A stretch of 46,498 bases of DNA from Streptomyces sp. Ru71 (GCF_002920535.1 NZ_PQSS01000058.1:1-46498); one strand, 5' to 3'. Shown: positions 33,606 to 44,098, counted from the first letter of the stretch. Numbers and translations: made by a program. The notes: generated by a model not told the origin, from the sequence alone.

Positions 33606-34544
33606 TCAGGACTCCGTCGGACGCAGGGCGCTCCTCTTCTCCAGCAGCACGGCCAGCGACCGCTCGGCCTGCTCGTCGTCCGGCGTGTAGACGACGATCC
33701 GGCACTCCGGCATCCCGTCGACGGTCAGCGACTGCGACGTCATCCGCATCTCCCCGACCTCCCGGTGCCGGAAGGTCTTCACACGCCGCCCCGGCAGACG
33801 CACGTCACCGGACTCCCACAGCCGCGCGAAGTAGGGGCTGGCCGCCGACAGCCGGCGTATGAAGTCCTCCCACGCCGGCTCGCCCGCATGCAGTCCGTAC
33901 GCCGCGCGCAGGGTCGCCACCATCAGCGGCAACTCCTGGTCGCGGAAGCAGAGCGGGCACTCCTCCTCCCGGGCCGTGAACAGCGTCCACAGCACATTGC
34001 GCGTGCCGTCCGGCGGCTCCGTCCCGCTCTCCTCGCCGAAGAACAGGTCACGGTAGGCGGCGTTCGTCGCCAGCACGTCGTACCGGGAGTTGTAGACCAC
34101 CGCCGGGCGCGGGACGAGGGCGTCGATGATGCCCTGGATCTCGGGTCCCACGGTCTGCGCCGGCGCCTCGTGCGCGGGAGGGCAGGGCACCTCGGCCAGG
34201 TGGTAGAGATGCTCACGCTCGGGTTCGTCGAGCCGCAGCGTGCGCGCCACGGCGTCGAGGACCTGCGCGGAGGCGTTGATCGGCCGGCCCTGCTCCAGCC
34301 ACGTGTACCAGGTGACCCCCACCCCGGACAGCTGGGCGACCTCCTCCCGGCGCAGCCCGGGAGTGCGGCGCCGCAGGCCGGGCGGCATCCCCACGTCTGC
34401 CGGTGTCACCCGGGCCCGCCTGCTGCGCAGGAAGGCCGCCAGCTCGGCCCGCCGCCGCCCGGCCCTCGGTGTGGCCGCCGGTGTCGTCGCCGGTGCCGTC
34501 GTCCGTGTCGTCCCCCGTTGTGTCGTCACCGTCACATCCCCCAT
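33606..34544 (-). CDS. XRE-family transcriptional regulator with MmyB-type ligand domain
   Basis: 312 residues from ATG at 34544; the exact start is uncertain because the first 35 residues are low-complexity Thr/Ala/Arg. The helix-turn-helix spans RRTPGLRREEVAQLSGVGV and TWYTWLEQGRPINAS. The C-terminal half is the MmyB-like ligand-binding region (VVYNSRYDVLATNAAYRDLF, EHLYHLAEVP). These regulators often control a divergent efflux or oxidoreductase gene; here an MFS transporter starts 94 nt away, so it is probably its regulator. Confidence 0.88.
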   Translation of the reverse strand: MGDVTVTTQRGTTRTTAPATTPAATPRAGRRRAELAAFLRSRRARVTPADVGMPPGLRRRTPGLRREEVAQLSGVGVTWYTWLEQGRPINASAQVLDAVARTLRLDEPEREHLYHLAEVPCPPAHEAPAQTVGPEIQGIIDALVPRPAVVYNSRYDVLATNAAYRDLFFGEESGTEPPDGTRNVLWTLFTAREEECPLCFRDQELPLMVATLRAAYGLHAGEPAWEDFIRRLSAASPYFARLWESGDVRLPGRRVKTFRHREVGEMRMTSQSLTVDGMPECRIVVYTPDDEQAERSLAVLLEKRSALRPTES

Positions 34545-34573
34545 CCTCGATGCCCGGCTCATCCGCTGCCAGG

Positions 34574-34587
34574 TGGTGCCAGTACCA
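34574..34587. promoter_or_regulatory. Candidate operator between the regulator and the MFS gene
   Basis: TGGTGCCAGTACCA is an inverted repeat (TGGT/ACCA arms, 14 bp) in the divergent 94-nt space. It is a plausible site for the adjacent regulator; binding is inferred from position only. Confidence 0.35.
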
Positions 34588-34638
34588 GCATCAGCGGGCA
34601 CTCGGCACCCGTACCGGATCGCGGCCACGCTCGACGGC

Positions 34639-36102
34639 ATGACGACGACACCCCGTACGGGGCCGGCATCCGCCCCCGTTCCAAGCTCTGCGACCAGTAA
34701 AGCGCCCACCACTGACAGCGGGTCCCGGCCGCTGCTCGCGGTCCTGCTCGCCGCCCAGTTCATGGCGCTGCTCGACGTCTTCATCGTCAACGTGGCGGCC
34801 CCCACGATCGGTTCCGACCTGCACGCCTCCGGGGCCGACCTGCAACTGGTGATCGCCGGATACGCCATCACCTACTCCGTGCTGCTGATCACCGGTGCCC
34901 GGTTGGGCGACCGGTTCGGGCACGGCCGGGTCCATCTGGCCGGGCTCGCCCTGTTCACCACCGCCTCGCTGGCCTGCGGACTGGCCCAGGGCGCCACCGA
35001 GCTCATCGGCTTCCGCCTCGCGCAGGGCGCCGGCTCGGCCCTGATGATCCCGCAGGTCCTCAGCCTCATCCAGCGCACCTTCACCGGGGAGGCCCGGGCC
35101 CGGGCGCTCGGGATGTACTCGGCCGTCCTCGCCGTCGGCGCCGCCGCCGGGCAGGTCGTCGGCGGCGTCCTGGTCAGCGCCGACCTGTTCGGCACCGGCT
35201 GGCGGCCGGTGTTCCTGGTCAACGTCCCGGTGGGCGTCGTCCTGCTGGTCATCGGCAGGCGCGTGCTGCCGGCGCATGCCGCCGGGGAACGCGGGCGCGG
35301 CCTGGACCTGCCCGGCCTGGTGCTGCTCGGGGCCGCCGTGTCCCTGCTGACGGTCCCGCTCGTGCTCGGACGCGAGCAGGACTGGCCCCTGTGGTCCTGG
35401 CTGTCCCTGGCCGGCTCCGTGGTGGTGTTCGCGCTGTTCTGCGCCTTCGAGTCCCGGCTCGCCCGCCGTGGCGGTGCCCCGCTGATCGCGCCCCGTGTGC
35501 TGCGCCATCCCGGCATGGGCCTGGCCGTCCTGCGGATCCTGGCGGCCATGGCCGTCAACGGAGCCTTCCTGTTCGTGCTCACCCTGCACGTCCAGGGCGG
35601 CCTCGGCTACAGCGCGCTGCGCGCCGGGCTCACCTTCGCTCCGACCGCCGCCGTCTTCGGCGTGGTGGGGCTGACCTGGCGCCGGTGGCCCGCGTCCTGG
35701 CAGCGGGCCCTGACCCCGGCCGGGTTCGCCCTGACCGCGGTGGCCGTCGCGGGCGTCGCGCTGGCCTTCCACGACGGCCGGGAGGGTGGCGCCGGACTGT
35801 ACGTGGCCTTCGTCGGCGTCGGGGCCGGTCTCGCGCTCGCCTTCAGCCCGACGCTCACCCGGGCACTCGCCGCGGTGCGGCCCGAGGACGCGGCGGACGC
35901 CAGCGGGCTCCTCGCCACCGTCGCGCAGCTGGGTCAGCTGATCGGGGTGGCGGCGTTCGGCACGCTCTTCCTCAACCGGCTTGAGTCACTGGGCGCCCCC
36001 GGGGCGTATAGCTCCTCGGAAGCGCTTCTCACATGCATGCTCGCGCTCACCGCGACGGCCGCGGCGGGTGCCGTGGCCGGACCGGTACGACGGCGTCGCT
36101 GA
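34639..36102 (+). CDS. MFS multidrug efflux transporter, DHA2 (14-TM) family
   Basis: 487 residues from ATG at 34639. About 14 membrane helices. Helix 1 motif LDVFIVNVAAPTIGSDL, motif A GARLGDRFGHGRVHLAG and motif C-like region GAAAGQVVGGVLV match the EmrB/QacA drug:proton antiporters. A polar N-terminal 35 residues precede helix 1. The divergent XRE/MmyB regulator probably controls it. Substrate unknown. Confidence 0.92.
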   Translation: MTTTPRTGPASAPVPSSATSKAPTTDSGSRPLLAVLLAAQFMALLDVFIVNVAAPTIGSDLHASGADLQLVIAGYAITYSVLLITGARLGDRFGHGRVHLAGLALFTTASLACGLAQGATELIGFRLAQGAGSALMIPQVLSLIQRTFTGEARARALGMYSAVLAVGAAAGQVVGGVLVSADLFGTGWRPVFLVNVPVGVVLLVIGRRVLPAHAAGERGRGLDLPGLVLLGAAVSLLTVPLVLGREQDWPLWSWLSLAGSVVVFALFCAFESRLARRGGAPLIAPRVLRHPGMGLAVLRILAAMAVNGAFLFVLTLHVQGGLGYSALRAGLTFAPTAAVFGVVGLTWRRWPASWQRALTPAGFALTAVAVAGVALAFHDGREGGAGLYVAFVGVGAGLALAFSPTLTRALAAVRPEDAADASGLLATVAQLGQLIGVAAFGTLFLNRLESLGAPGAYSSSEALLTCMLALTATAAAGAVAGPVRRRR

Positions 36103-36171
36103 CCGTGTTGGCCCGGTCGTGGCAGAATCAAACGGCCGGAAGGGGGCGCGGCCCGACGGGAGGGAGTAGTG

Positions 36172-36345
36172 ATGCCTGCGAGCATCCTCGAAGAGGGCTG
36201 TCACCTCTTCGACGCCGGCTGGACACCGGGTACGGCGACCCGACTCAGCTGCCCCTCCTGCGGTTCCGCGCACGTGGCCCAAGTCCTCGGCGACAACGGC
36301 GGGATCAGTTACGTGTGCACGGCCTGCGGCCACAGCTGGAGCTGA
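36172..36345 (+). CDS. Small zinc-ribbon protein
   Basis: 57 residues from ATG at 36172, RBS AGGGAG (36161-36166). Two CxxC pairs (LSCPSCGSA and YVCTACGHSWS) about 22 residues apart give a zinc ribbon. The first 25 residues include a conserved-looking EEGCHLFDAGW. Short length and overlap of theme with the next gene (3 nt apart) suggest cotranslation. Probably nucleic-acid or protein binding. Confidence 0.75.
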   Translation: MPASILEEGCHLFDAGWTPGTATRLSCPSCGSAHVAQVLGDNGGISYVCTACGHSWS

Positions 36346-36348
36346 TCG

Positions 36349-36582
36349 ATGGGTGCCCACAGGCGGAAGTGCGACTGGTGCGGCAGCGGTACGCCGATCG
36401 TCCGCGACATGGAACCGGTGAACCCGGACTACCAGTACTGGTGCGAGGAATGCGCGCGGGCGCTGATCATAAAAGGCGACCCCATCGAGACGTACCGCGA
36501 GCTGGAGGGCGAGCCGATCTACGGCCGGCTGCTCGAAGAGCACTGCACGCTCAAGCGGTTCTACTCCTTCGTCACGGCGTGA
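36349..36582 (+). CDS. Small CxxC/CxxC zinc-binding protein
   Basis: 77 residues from ATG at 36349, 3 nt after the previous stop. Cysteine pairs CDWCGSG and WCEECARAL, 20 residues apart, probably bind Zn. The rest (EPVNPDYQYW, YRELEGEPIYGRLLEEHCTLKRFY) is hydrophilic with aromatic residues. I do not recognise a function. It appears cotranscribed with the preceding zinc-ribbon gene. Confidence 0.75.
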   Translation: MGAHRRKCDWCGSGTPIVRDMEPVNPDYQYWCEECARALIIKGDPIETYRELEGEPIYGRLLEEHCTLKRFYSFVTA

Positions 36583-36626
36583 CAAAACAGACATCGGTCA
36601 CTAAACGGGGTGCGGGGGGAATGGAT

Positions 36627-36656
36627 TTGGTGCTGCACCCCCAGGGCCTGTAATGT
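36627..36656 (+). promoter_or_regulatory. Promoter of tRNA-Ala copy 2
   Basis: TTGGTG (36627-36632) and TAATGT (36651-36656) with 18-bp spacing lie 60 nt before the tRNA. The sequence differs from the promoter of copy 1, so only the tRNA itself is duplicated. Confidence 0.6.
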
Positions 36657-36715
36657 TTACGTCGTCGCCGGGGGAACCGGGAGGAAACGGGAAACCGGGC
36701 GGCGCAGCAAGGCAA

Positions 36716-36788
36716 GGGGCTATAGCTCAGTTGGTAGAGCGCCTGCATGGCATGCAGGAGGTCAGGAGTTCAATTCTCCTTAGCTCCA
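36716..36788 (+). tRNA. tRNA-Ala (GGC anticodon), copy 2
   Basis: Identical in all 73 nt to the copy at 33449-33521, with the same GGC anticodon and no encoded CCA. Flanking sequences differ on both sides. It is followed by its own hairpin. Confidence 0.96.
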
Positions 36789-36795
36789 CAGTGAT

Positions 36796-36831
36796 CGAGG
36801 GCGGGTCATCCGAGAGGATGGCCCGCCCTCG
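36796..36831 (+). terminator. Terminator after tRNA-Ala copy 2
   Basis: CGAGGGCGGGTCATCC (36796-36811) pairs with GGATGGCCCGCCCTCG (36816-36831) across a GAGA tetraloop, 16 bp with one mismatch. Without a T-run, but very stable. Confidence 0.75.
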
Positions 36832-36868
36832 GCGCGTTGACGCGTGGGCGCACCCCATGGGTGGGCCG

Positions 36869-36905
36869 GGTAAGGGGCGTCCGCCATGGGTGGACGCCCC
36901 TTACC
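36869..36905 (-). terminator. Terminator of the leftward redox operon
   Basis: GGTAAGGGGCGTCC (36869-36882) pairs perfectly with GGACGCCCCTTACC (36892-36905) around a 9-nt loop. It lies one base from the stop codon of the gene at 36907-38520, and is 37 nt from the tRNA terminator of the opposite strand. Confidence 0.8.
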
Positions 36906-36906
36906 G

Positions 36907-38520
36907 TCAACGGCCCAGCGCCCGCCGTCCCCGCCCCTGCGACAGCACCGGCAGGTTGCCGCGGGACGTGGACTCGGCCCGGGTGTCCTCCTCGATGCGC
37001 AGCGCCAGCGCCGGGCAACGGCGTACCGCACGCAGCGCCTTCGCCTCCGCGTACCGCGGCACCGGAGCCTGCGCGACGGTCGGGAAGCCGTCGGCGCCGA
37101 GCTGGAAGACCTCCGGCAGGATGTCCGCGCACAGGCCATGACCCCGGCACAGCGTCCAGTCGACGTAGATCTTCTGCCGGCTCGGGCCGGTCTCCTCGGC
37201 CGCTCCGCCGCCCGGGATGCCCGTCGGCGCCCTGCCCCCCTCGAACAGCGGCAGCACGCCCGCCACGGGCCGCCCGCAGCCGTTGCCGAGGACATGCGCG
37301 GCGAGGTCGTCGGTGAACGCCTTGACGGTCGACTCCAGGAACATCGCCGAGCCGTCCGGGTGCGAACACGCCCCGCGCCGCTTGACGTTCTTCGCGACCT
37401 GCTTCAGCGCCTCCAGGGCGGCCGGCCCGCCGCCGTTCAGGATGTCCTCCATGCCGCGCGCGGCGGCCGGCAGCCCGAGGTAGCAGGGGCCGCACTGGCC
37501 GGCGCTCTCCTCGGCCAGCCACTGCGCCACCCGCAGCGACTCGCCCAGCGGGCAGGTCTCCTGACCGATCGGCAGGATCGCCCCGGCCCCCAGCGAACCG
37601 CCCACCGCGTCCAGGGAGTTGCGCGAGACGATCGCCTCGTTCACCGTGGCCGCGTCGATCCACTTGCCGTGGTAGCCGCCGGTCAGCACGCCCTGCGGCA
37701 CCGGCGGGGCGCCCGCCAGCTGCAGCACGTAGCGCAGCGGCACACCCGTGGGGACCTCGATCACCATGGGGCGGGCGACCGCGCCGGAGACGGTCAGCAT
37801 GACGGTGCCCGGCTCGTCGTACAGACCGGTGTTGCCGTAGCGCTCCGGGCCGATGCGGGCGGCGATGGCGAGCTGGGCGAAGGTCTCGGCGTTGGACAGC
37901 AGGGTCGGTGCGCCGCCGACGCCGCTCTGCGAGGCGCTGATCTTGCGGCCGGGCGGGATCGCCGGGCCGCCGTCGATCGAGCGGATCAGCGAGGCGGCCG
38001 CGCCGGTGACCATCCGCACCGGGTTGCGCTGCACGCGCGCGCGGAGCGCGGATCTGCGGCCGTTGCTCAGGCCGCGTTCGGCGAGGGCGGCCTCCATGGA
38101 GCGCTGGGTGGACTCCCGGGTGACCCCCACCACGAGCGTGCGGGCACCGAGGGCCTCCGCGCACAGCAGGGCGCCGTCGAGGATGAGGTGCGGGGCGCGG
38201 TTGATGAGCACCGTGTCCTTGCGGCAGGCCGGCTCGTCCTCGCTGCCGTTGACGACGACGACCGGCCGCACCCCGCGGCGGATCGCCGACTCGGCCACCG
38301 AGCGCAGCTTCTTGTGGAAGGGGAAGCCCGCGCCGCCGCGGCCCCTGAGATTGATGCGCTCGGCGAGCTGGGCGAGCTGCTCGCCGCCCAGCGGTTCGAG
38401 CGGTCCGTGCACCTTGAGGTGCATCGGCAGATCGAGCCGCTCGACAAGGTCGAAACCCGACGTGAGCTGCGGAAGTCCGACCACACGGACTTCGGGGACG
38501 TCGGGCAGGGCCTCGTTCAC
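36907..38520 (-). CDS. NuoF-like flavin/iron-sulfur protein with C-terminal ferredoxin domain
   Basis: 537 residues from GTG at 38520 (GTGA overlap with the upstream gene). The NuoF-like part (1-430) has the Gly-rich nucleotide site LRGRGGAGFPFHKKL (near 58) and VVNGSEDEPACRKD, then an SLBB-type segment (VSGAVARPMVIEVPTGVPL). The cluster-binding loop reads ESAGQCGPCYLG with a later GACSHPDG: three of the four usual Cys, the first being Ala. The C-terminal ferredoxin has WTLCRGHGLCADILPEVF and RRCPALAL, a 3Fe-4S type. No nuoE or nuoG partner is nearby; the coupled gene is a heme-type membrane protein, so it may pass electrons from NAD(P)H to it. Confidence 0.88.
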   Translation of the reverse strand: MNEALPDVPEVRVVGLPQLTSGFDLVERLDLPMHLKVHGPLEPLGGEQLAQLAERINLRGRGGAGFPFHKKLRSVAESAIRRGVRPVVVVNGSEDEPACRKDTVLINRAPHLILDGALLCAEALGARTLVVGVTRESTQRSMEAALAERGLSNGRRSALRARVQRNPVRMVTGAAASLIRSIDGGPAIPPGRKISASQSGVGGAPTLLSNAETFAQLAIAARIGPERYGNTGLYDEPGTVMLTVSGAVARPMVIEVPTGVPLRYVLQLAGAPPVPQGVLTGGYHGKWIDAATVNEAIVSRNSLDAVGGSLGAGAILPIGQETCPLGESLRVAQWLAEESAGQCGPCYLGLPAAARGMEDILNGGGPAALEALKQVAKNVKRRGACSHPDGSAMFLESTVKAFTDDLAAHVLGNGCGRPVAGVLPLFEGGRAPTGIPGGGAAEETGPSRQKIYVDWTLCRGHGLCADILPEVFQLGADGFPTVAQAPVPRYAEAKALRAVRRCPALALRIEEDTRAESTSRGNLPVLSQGRGRRALGR

Positions 38521-39857
38521 CTGTAGCCTCCGGAAGGCGTGTTCCAGGGCTCGCCGGAACCCGGTGCCTCGTAGTCGTAGGAGGCGCCGGGCAGTGTTTC
38601 CGTGACGGGACCACTGGTGTAGATGTCGTTCGGGTTGTACGCGCCGGACAGGGGGTTCGACTCACCGGTGTCGTACAGGTCACTTCCGCCGTACCCGTCG
38701 GCGACGGGGGAGGTGTAGCCGGTGTCCCGCAGCGGGTCGTACGCCGACGGGGGCGCCTCGCCGACCGGCGGCGGGGACGGGATCGGCCAGCCGCCCGCGG
38801 GCCCGCTGTCGACGCGGGGCATGCCCTGCGTGGGCTGTGTGTCCAGCGGCAGGTCCATACGCGCGGTCTGGTCGGTGGCGAAGCTCTGGCCGGCGAACGT
38901 CTGGTCGGCGGCGAAGCCCTGGCCGGTGGCGTAGGCCGGGTCGGCGGTGAACGACGGCGTCGCACGCGTGCGTGCGGAGACGGCACGGTAGGCCGCCGCG
39001 AACCCGCCGGCCGGCTCGGAGCGCGGGGCGTCCTGGTCCGGTGTGCCGGCGCGCTGGCGGGGGATGTCGTAGCCGGACAGCGGGGAGGCGCCCTGAGCCG
39101 CCGGGATACGGTCCTGCGTCTGCGCCGGCCGGGTCCGGCCGGTCTCCGGCTCCTCGCGGCCCGCCGGCTCGTCCTGGCTCAGCACGGCGGCGAGGCTGTC
39201 CGCCACCCGGCGCTTGACCGGGCGCGGGGCCGCGCGCAGCGCCAGTGCGGCGATGACGCCGAGCAGGGCCAGGCCGTAGAGGGCGACGAAGAGCGGCTTG
39301 GCGGATCGACCCGCGTAGAGGCCGTGGACCAGCGCGGCGCACCAGGCCGGGTAGGCCAGCATGTGCATGGCACGCCAGCGCGCCGCGACGGGGGCCGGGG
39401 AGGCGAAGGTGCTGCGCAGCGCGCCGGTGATGCCCACGAAGATCATCAGCAGTCCGGCGGCGGAGCCGAGTCCGATCAGGCCGGCGCTGCCGGTGACGCC
39501 CAGGGAGAAGGGGATGACCGCGGCGATCAGCACGGTGTGTTCCAGGGCGATCTTGGTGGTGATGTGCAGCAGGAGGAACGCGATCGAGGCGACCGCGGTC
39601 GTGCGGTGCACCGCCTGCCCGATGATCCGCTGGCGGGTGCCCAGCAGGATGCGGTCCTGGGCGACCAGGCCCCAGATCACCGAACAGCTGAGCGAGACGA
39701 GCGAGAGCACGCCCGCGCCGAAGTTCAGGAAGTCGCGGACCGCGTCACCTCCCACCAGCACGATCACGGGTATCAGCAGAAGGGCGACGGCCGACGCCAC
39801 CCCGTAGGCCGAGCGGCCCGGCCGGGGGAGCGAGGGGTTGTTACGACGACGGTTCAT
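38517..39857 (-). CDS. Cytochrome b/ferric reductase-like membrane protein with long disordered tail
   Basis: 446 residues from ATG at 39857 (RBS GGAG). Six hydrophobic segments (about 20-225). Conserved His lie in QAVHRTTAVASIAFLLLHIT and MHMLAYPAWCAALVHGLY, the paired positions expected for a transmembrane heme. The C-terminal 210 residues are Pro/Gly/Ser/Asp-rich, low complexity, with repeats such as FAADQTFAGQSFATDQT, and probably cytoplasmic. It is translationally coupled to the NuoF-like protein, suggesting one transmembrane electron-transfer unit. Heme content and the acceptor are inferred. Confidence 0.82.
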   Translation of the reverse strand: MNRRRNNPSLPRPGRSAYGVASAVALLLIPVIVLVGGDAVRDFLNFGAGVLSLVSLSCSVIWGLVAQDRILLGTRQRIIGQAVHRTTAVASIAFLLLHITTKIALEHTVLIAAVIPFSLGVTGSAGLIGLGSAAGLLMIFVGITGALRSTFASPAPVAARWRAMHMLAYPAWCAALVHGLYAGRSAKPLFVALYGLALLGVIAALALRAAPRPVKRRVADSLAAVLSQDEPAGREEPETGRTRPAQTQDRIPAAQGASPLSGYDIPRQRAGTPDQDAPRSEPAGGFAAAYRAVSARTRATPSFTADPAYATGQGFAADQTFAGQSFATDQTARMDLPLDTQPTQGMPRVDSGPAGGWPIPSPPPVGEAPPSAYDPLRDTGYTSPVADGYGGSDLYDTGESNPLSGAYNPNDIYTSGPVTETLPGASYDYEAPGSGEPWNTPSGGYR

Positions 39858-40085
39858 GGGGGCAACTCCGAGCAAGTTCGGGAAAGCGGTCCCGTTGCCG
39901 CACTCTAGGTGGCGCCATACCGGTGAGTACGAGGTTTGAGTTATTGCGCTGTTATCAAATGACAATGGGCTTGTTGTGATGTCCTTTAGTGGCTGTTACG
40001 CCGGGTAATCTGCGGCCTTCGGTCCGTGCGTGTCGTGTTCGCCCAGTCGTACGGAAGCGCGTCGCGGCTTGCTCAAGGGGTGCGG
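39858..40085. promoter_or_regulatory. Divergent regulatory region, AT-rich palindrome at 39952-39965
   Basis: No gene is seen in these 228 nt. A minus-strand TAGAGT (39902-39907) is a candidate -10 for the redox operon. The region 39940-40000 is clearly AT-richer than its surroundings. TTATCAAATGACAA (39952-39965) is a near-palindrome (one mismatch) that could bind a regulator upstream of that promoter. Confidence 0.45.
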
Positions 40086-40091
40086 TACCCT
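40086..40091 (+). promoter_or_regulatory. -10 box (TACCCT) for the leuS leader transcript
   Basis: TACCCT ends 6 nt before the ATG of the leader peptide, implying that the leader RNA starts at or next to its own start codon. No clear -35 is seen; TTGCTC at 40069-40074 is too close. Confidence 0.5.
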
Positions 40092-40097
40092 GGCGCC

Positions 40098-40136
40098 ATG
40101 CGTGCCGTACGCCTTCTGCTTAGCGAGCCGCGCTGA
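40098..40136 (+). CDS. leuS leader peptide (12 residues)
   Basis: ATG to TGA encodes MRAVRLLLSEPR. Three consecutive Leu codons, CTT CTG CTT, lie at 40113-40121; CTT is rare in this DNA. A short leaderless ORF with clustered Leu codons just before a terminator and leuS is the pattern of ribosome-mediated attenuation: low Leu-tRNA would stall the ribosome at the Leu codons. The last codons (GCCGCGC, 40127-40133) can pair with 40176-40182, just before the terminator. Confidence 0.7.
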   Translation: MRAVRLLLSEPR

Positions 40137-40142
40137 TCAGTC

Positions 40143-40208
40143 CCGACCACCGGTGAGAGAACGTGGTCGGAATCGGCGCGGCGTCCCCTCCTGTGCGAGG
40201 GGATTTTT
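40143..40208 (+). promoter_or_regulatory. Transcription attenuator upstream of leuS
   Basis: First hairpin: CCGACCAC (40143-40150) with GTGGTCGG (40163-40170). Terminator: TCCCCTC (40184-40190) with GAGGGGA (40197-40203), then TTTTT (40204-40208), an intrinsic terminator with a U-run that is unusual in this GC-rich DNA. It lies between the leader peptide and leuS, 55 nt before the start codon. GCGCGGC (40176-40182) can pair with the end of the leader ORF. No T-box sequence (AGGGTGGNACCGCG) is seen. Confidence 0.72.
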
Positions 40209-40262
40209 CGTTTCCGGATGAGGAAGCCGCTGGCAGAGACGATCGATGGAGCTTTGAGGATC

Positions 40263-43136
<2,874 letters not shown>

Positions 43137-43280
43137 CGCACTCGGGGTAGCCCCCTACGGGTACGGCGGGGTCGTCTGCGGGCAGGTTCGGGGTTCTTCC
43201 GGAACTCCGGGCCTGCCCGGCGCGTTTACCGTGGAAGAGCGGCTCGTGGCGTGCCGCACCGGGTCTTGAGGAGGAGCGCC

Positions 43281-44015
43281 GTGGAAGCAGTGATCGCAGT
43301 CTTCGCCCTGCTTTTCGTGCTCTTCGTGGCCCTCGGCGCCTACGCCACCGTGAAGGCGGTCGGCGCCGCCAAGCGCGGCGTGGACCGCACGATCACCCAG
43401 GCCCGCCGCACCGTGGAGGACCACACCCTGCGGGCCAAGTCCTTCGCGCAGCCGGGACCGGCCGGTGAGATCGCCCAGCTCCGGCTGAAGCTGCGCACCT
43501 CGATGCGCGCCACCCAGGACGCGCTGCACGCGGGCGTGGCCGAGGACGAGTCGCTGAAGGAGTCCCTCGGCCTCTTCGAGCGGCTCAGCCTGCACGGACA
43601 CGAACTGGACGACGAACTCAAGCGCCTGGAGTCCGAACCGGACCGGGCCACGCTCGCCGAGCGGCTGCCCCAGCTGCGCGAGCGCACCGAGCGCATCACG
43701 CACTCCGCCGACTCCCTGCGCTGGGCCGCCCGCGACCGGGCCCGCCATCTCGCCGAGGACGATCTCGACGCGCTCAGCGCGCAGATCGACGTGGAGACCG
43801 GGGCCCTGCGGCACTGGACCACGGCCGAGAACGCGCCCCCGACCGCGCCCTGGCCCCAGGCCCCCGGTGACGGACCGGACAGCCGGCAGACCTGGCCGGG
43901 GGAGAGCCCCGCGGACCGCGCGGCCCAGGAGCCGGAACCACCTGCCCTCACCCCGCCGACCGCGCGCCCTGCCTACCCCTGGCAGAAGCGTCCGCGCCCC
44001 GAGAGCACGACGTGA
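43281..44015 (+). CDS. Membrane-anchored coiled-coil protein of unknown function
   Basis: 244 residues from GTG at 43281, with RBS GGAGGAG (43270-43276). An N-terminal membrane segment (VIAVFALLFVLFVALGAYATV, about 4-24) is followed by a largely helical, charged region (RRTVEDHTLRAKSF, LERLPQLRERTERI, about 45-180) that looks like a coiled coil, then a Pro-rich tail (200-244). No signal peptidase site is obvious. An upstream in-frame ATG at 43251 is less likely. I do not recognise the family. It lies between leuS and degV without an obvious operon link. Confidence 0.72.
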   Translation: MEAVIAVFALLFVLFVALGAYATVKAVGAAKRGVDRTITQARRTVEDHTLRAKSFAQPGPAGEIAQLRLKLRTSMRATQDALHAGVAEDESLKESLGLFERLSLHGHELDDELKRLESEPDRATLAERLPQLRERTERITHSADSLRWAARDRARHLAEDDLDALSAQIDVETGALRHWTTAENAPPTAPWPQAPGDGPDSRQTWPGESPADRAAQEPEPPALTPPTARPAYPWQKRPRPESTT

Positions 44016-44085
44016 GCACGACCTGATTCGGTCAAGGCATTCCCAGGTGCAAGGGGCCGGACTGCCGCGCACGCGCTACGGCAGG

Positions 44086-44091
44086 TAACCT
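44086..44091 (+). promoter_or_regulatory. Candidate -10 box (TAACCT) for the degV gene, leaderless arrangement
   Basis: TAACCT ends 7 nt before the ATG at 44099. CTGCCG (44062-44067) is a weak -35 at 18 bp. There is no RBS. Confidence 0.5.
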
Positions 44092-44098
44092 CCAGCTC

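Noticed and set aside
33522..36715. Integrated genomic island between two tRNA genes
   Set aside because: No integrase, excisionase or transposase lies between them; the tRNAs are complete with own promoters, and the base composition looks ordinary.
40137..40262. T-box riboswitch for leuS
   Set aside because: The conserved T-box sequence and specifier-loop architecture are not seen; a short Leu-codon ORF followed by a terminator explains the region better.
43155..44072. Minus-strand 305-residue frame opposite the coiled-coil protein gene
   Set aside because: It has no motif or RBS and a low-complexity composition; the plus-strand ORF has a strong RBS, membrane segment and coiled coil.
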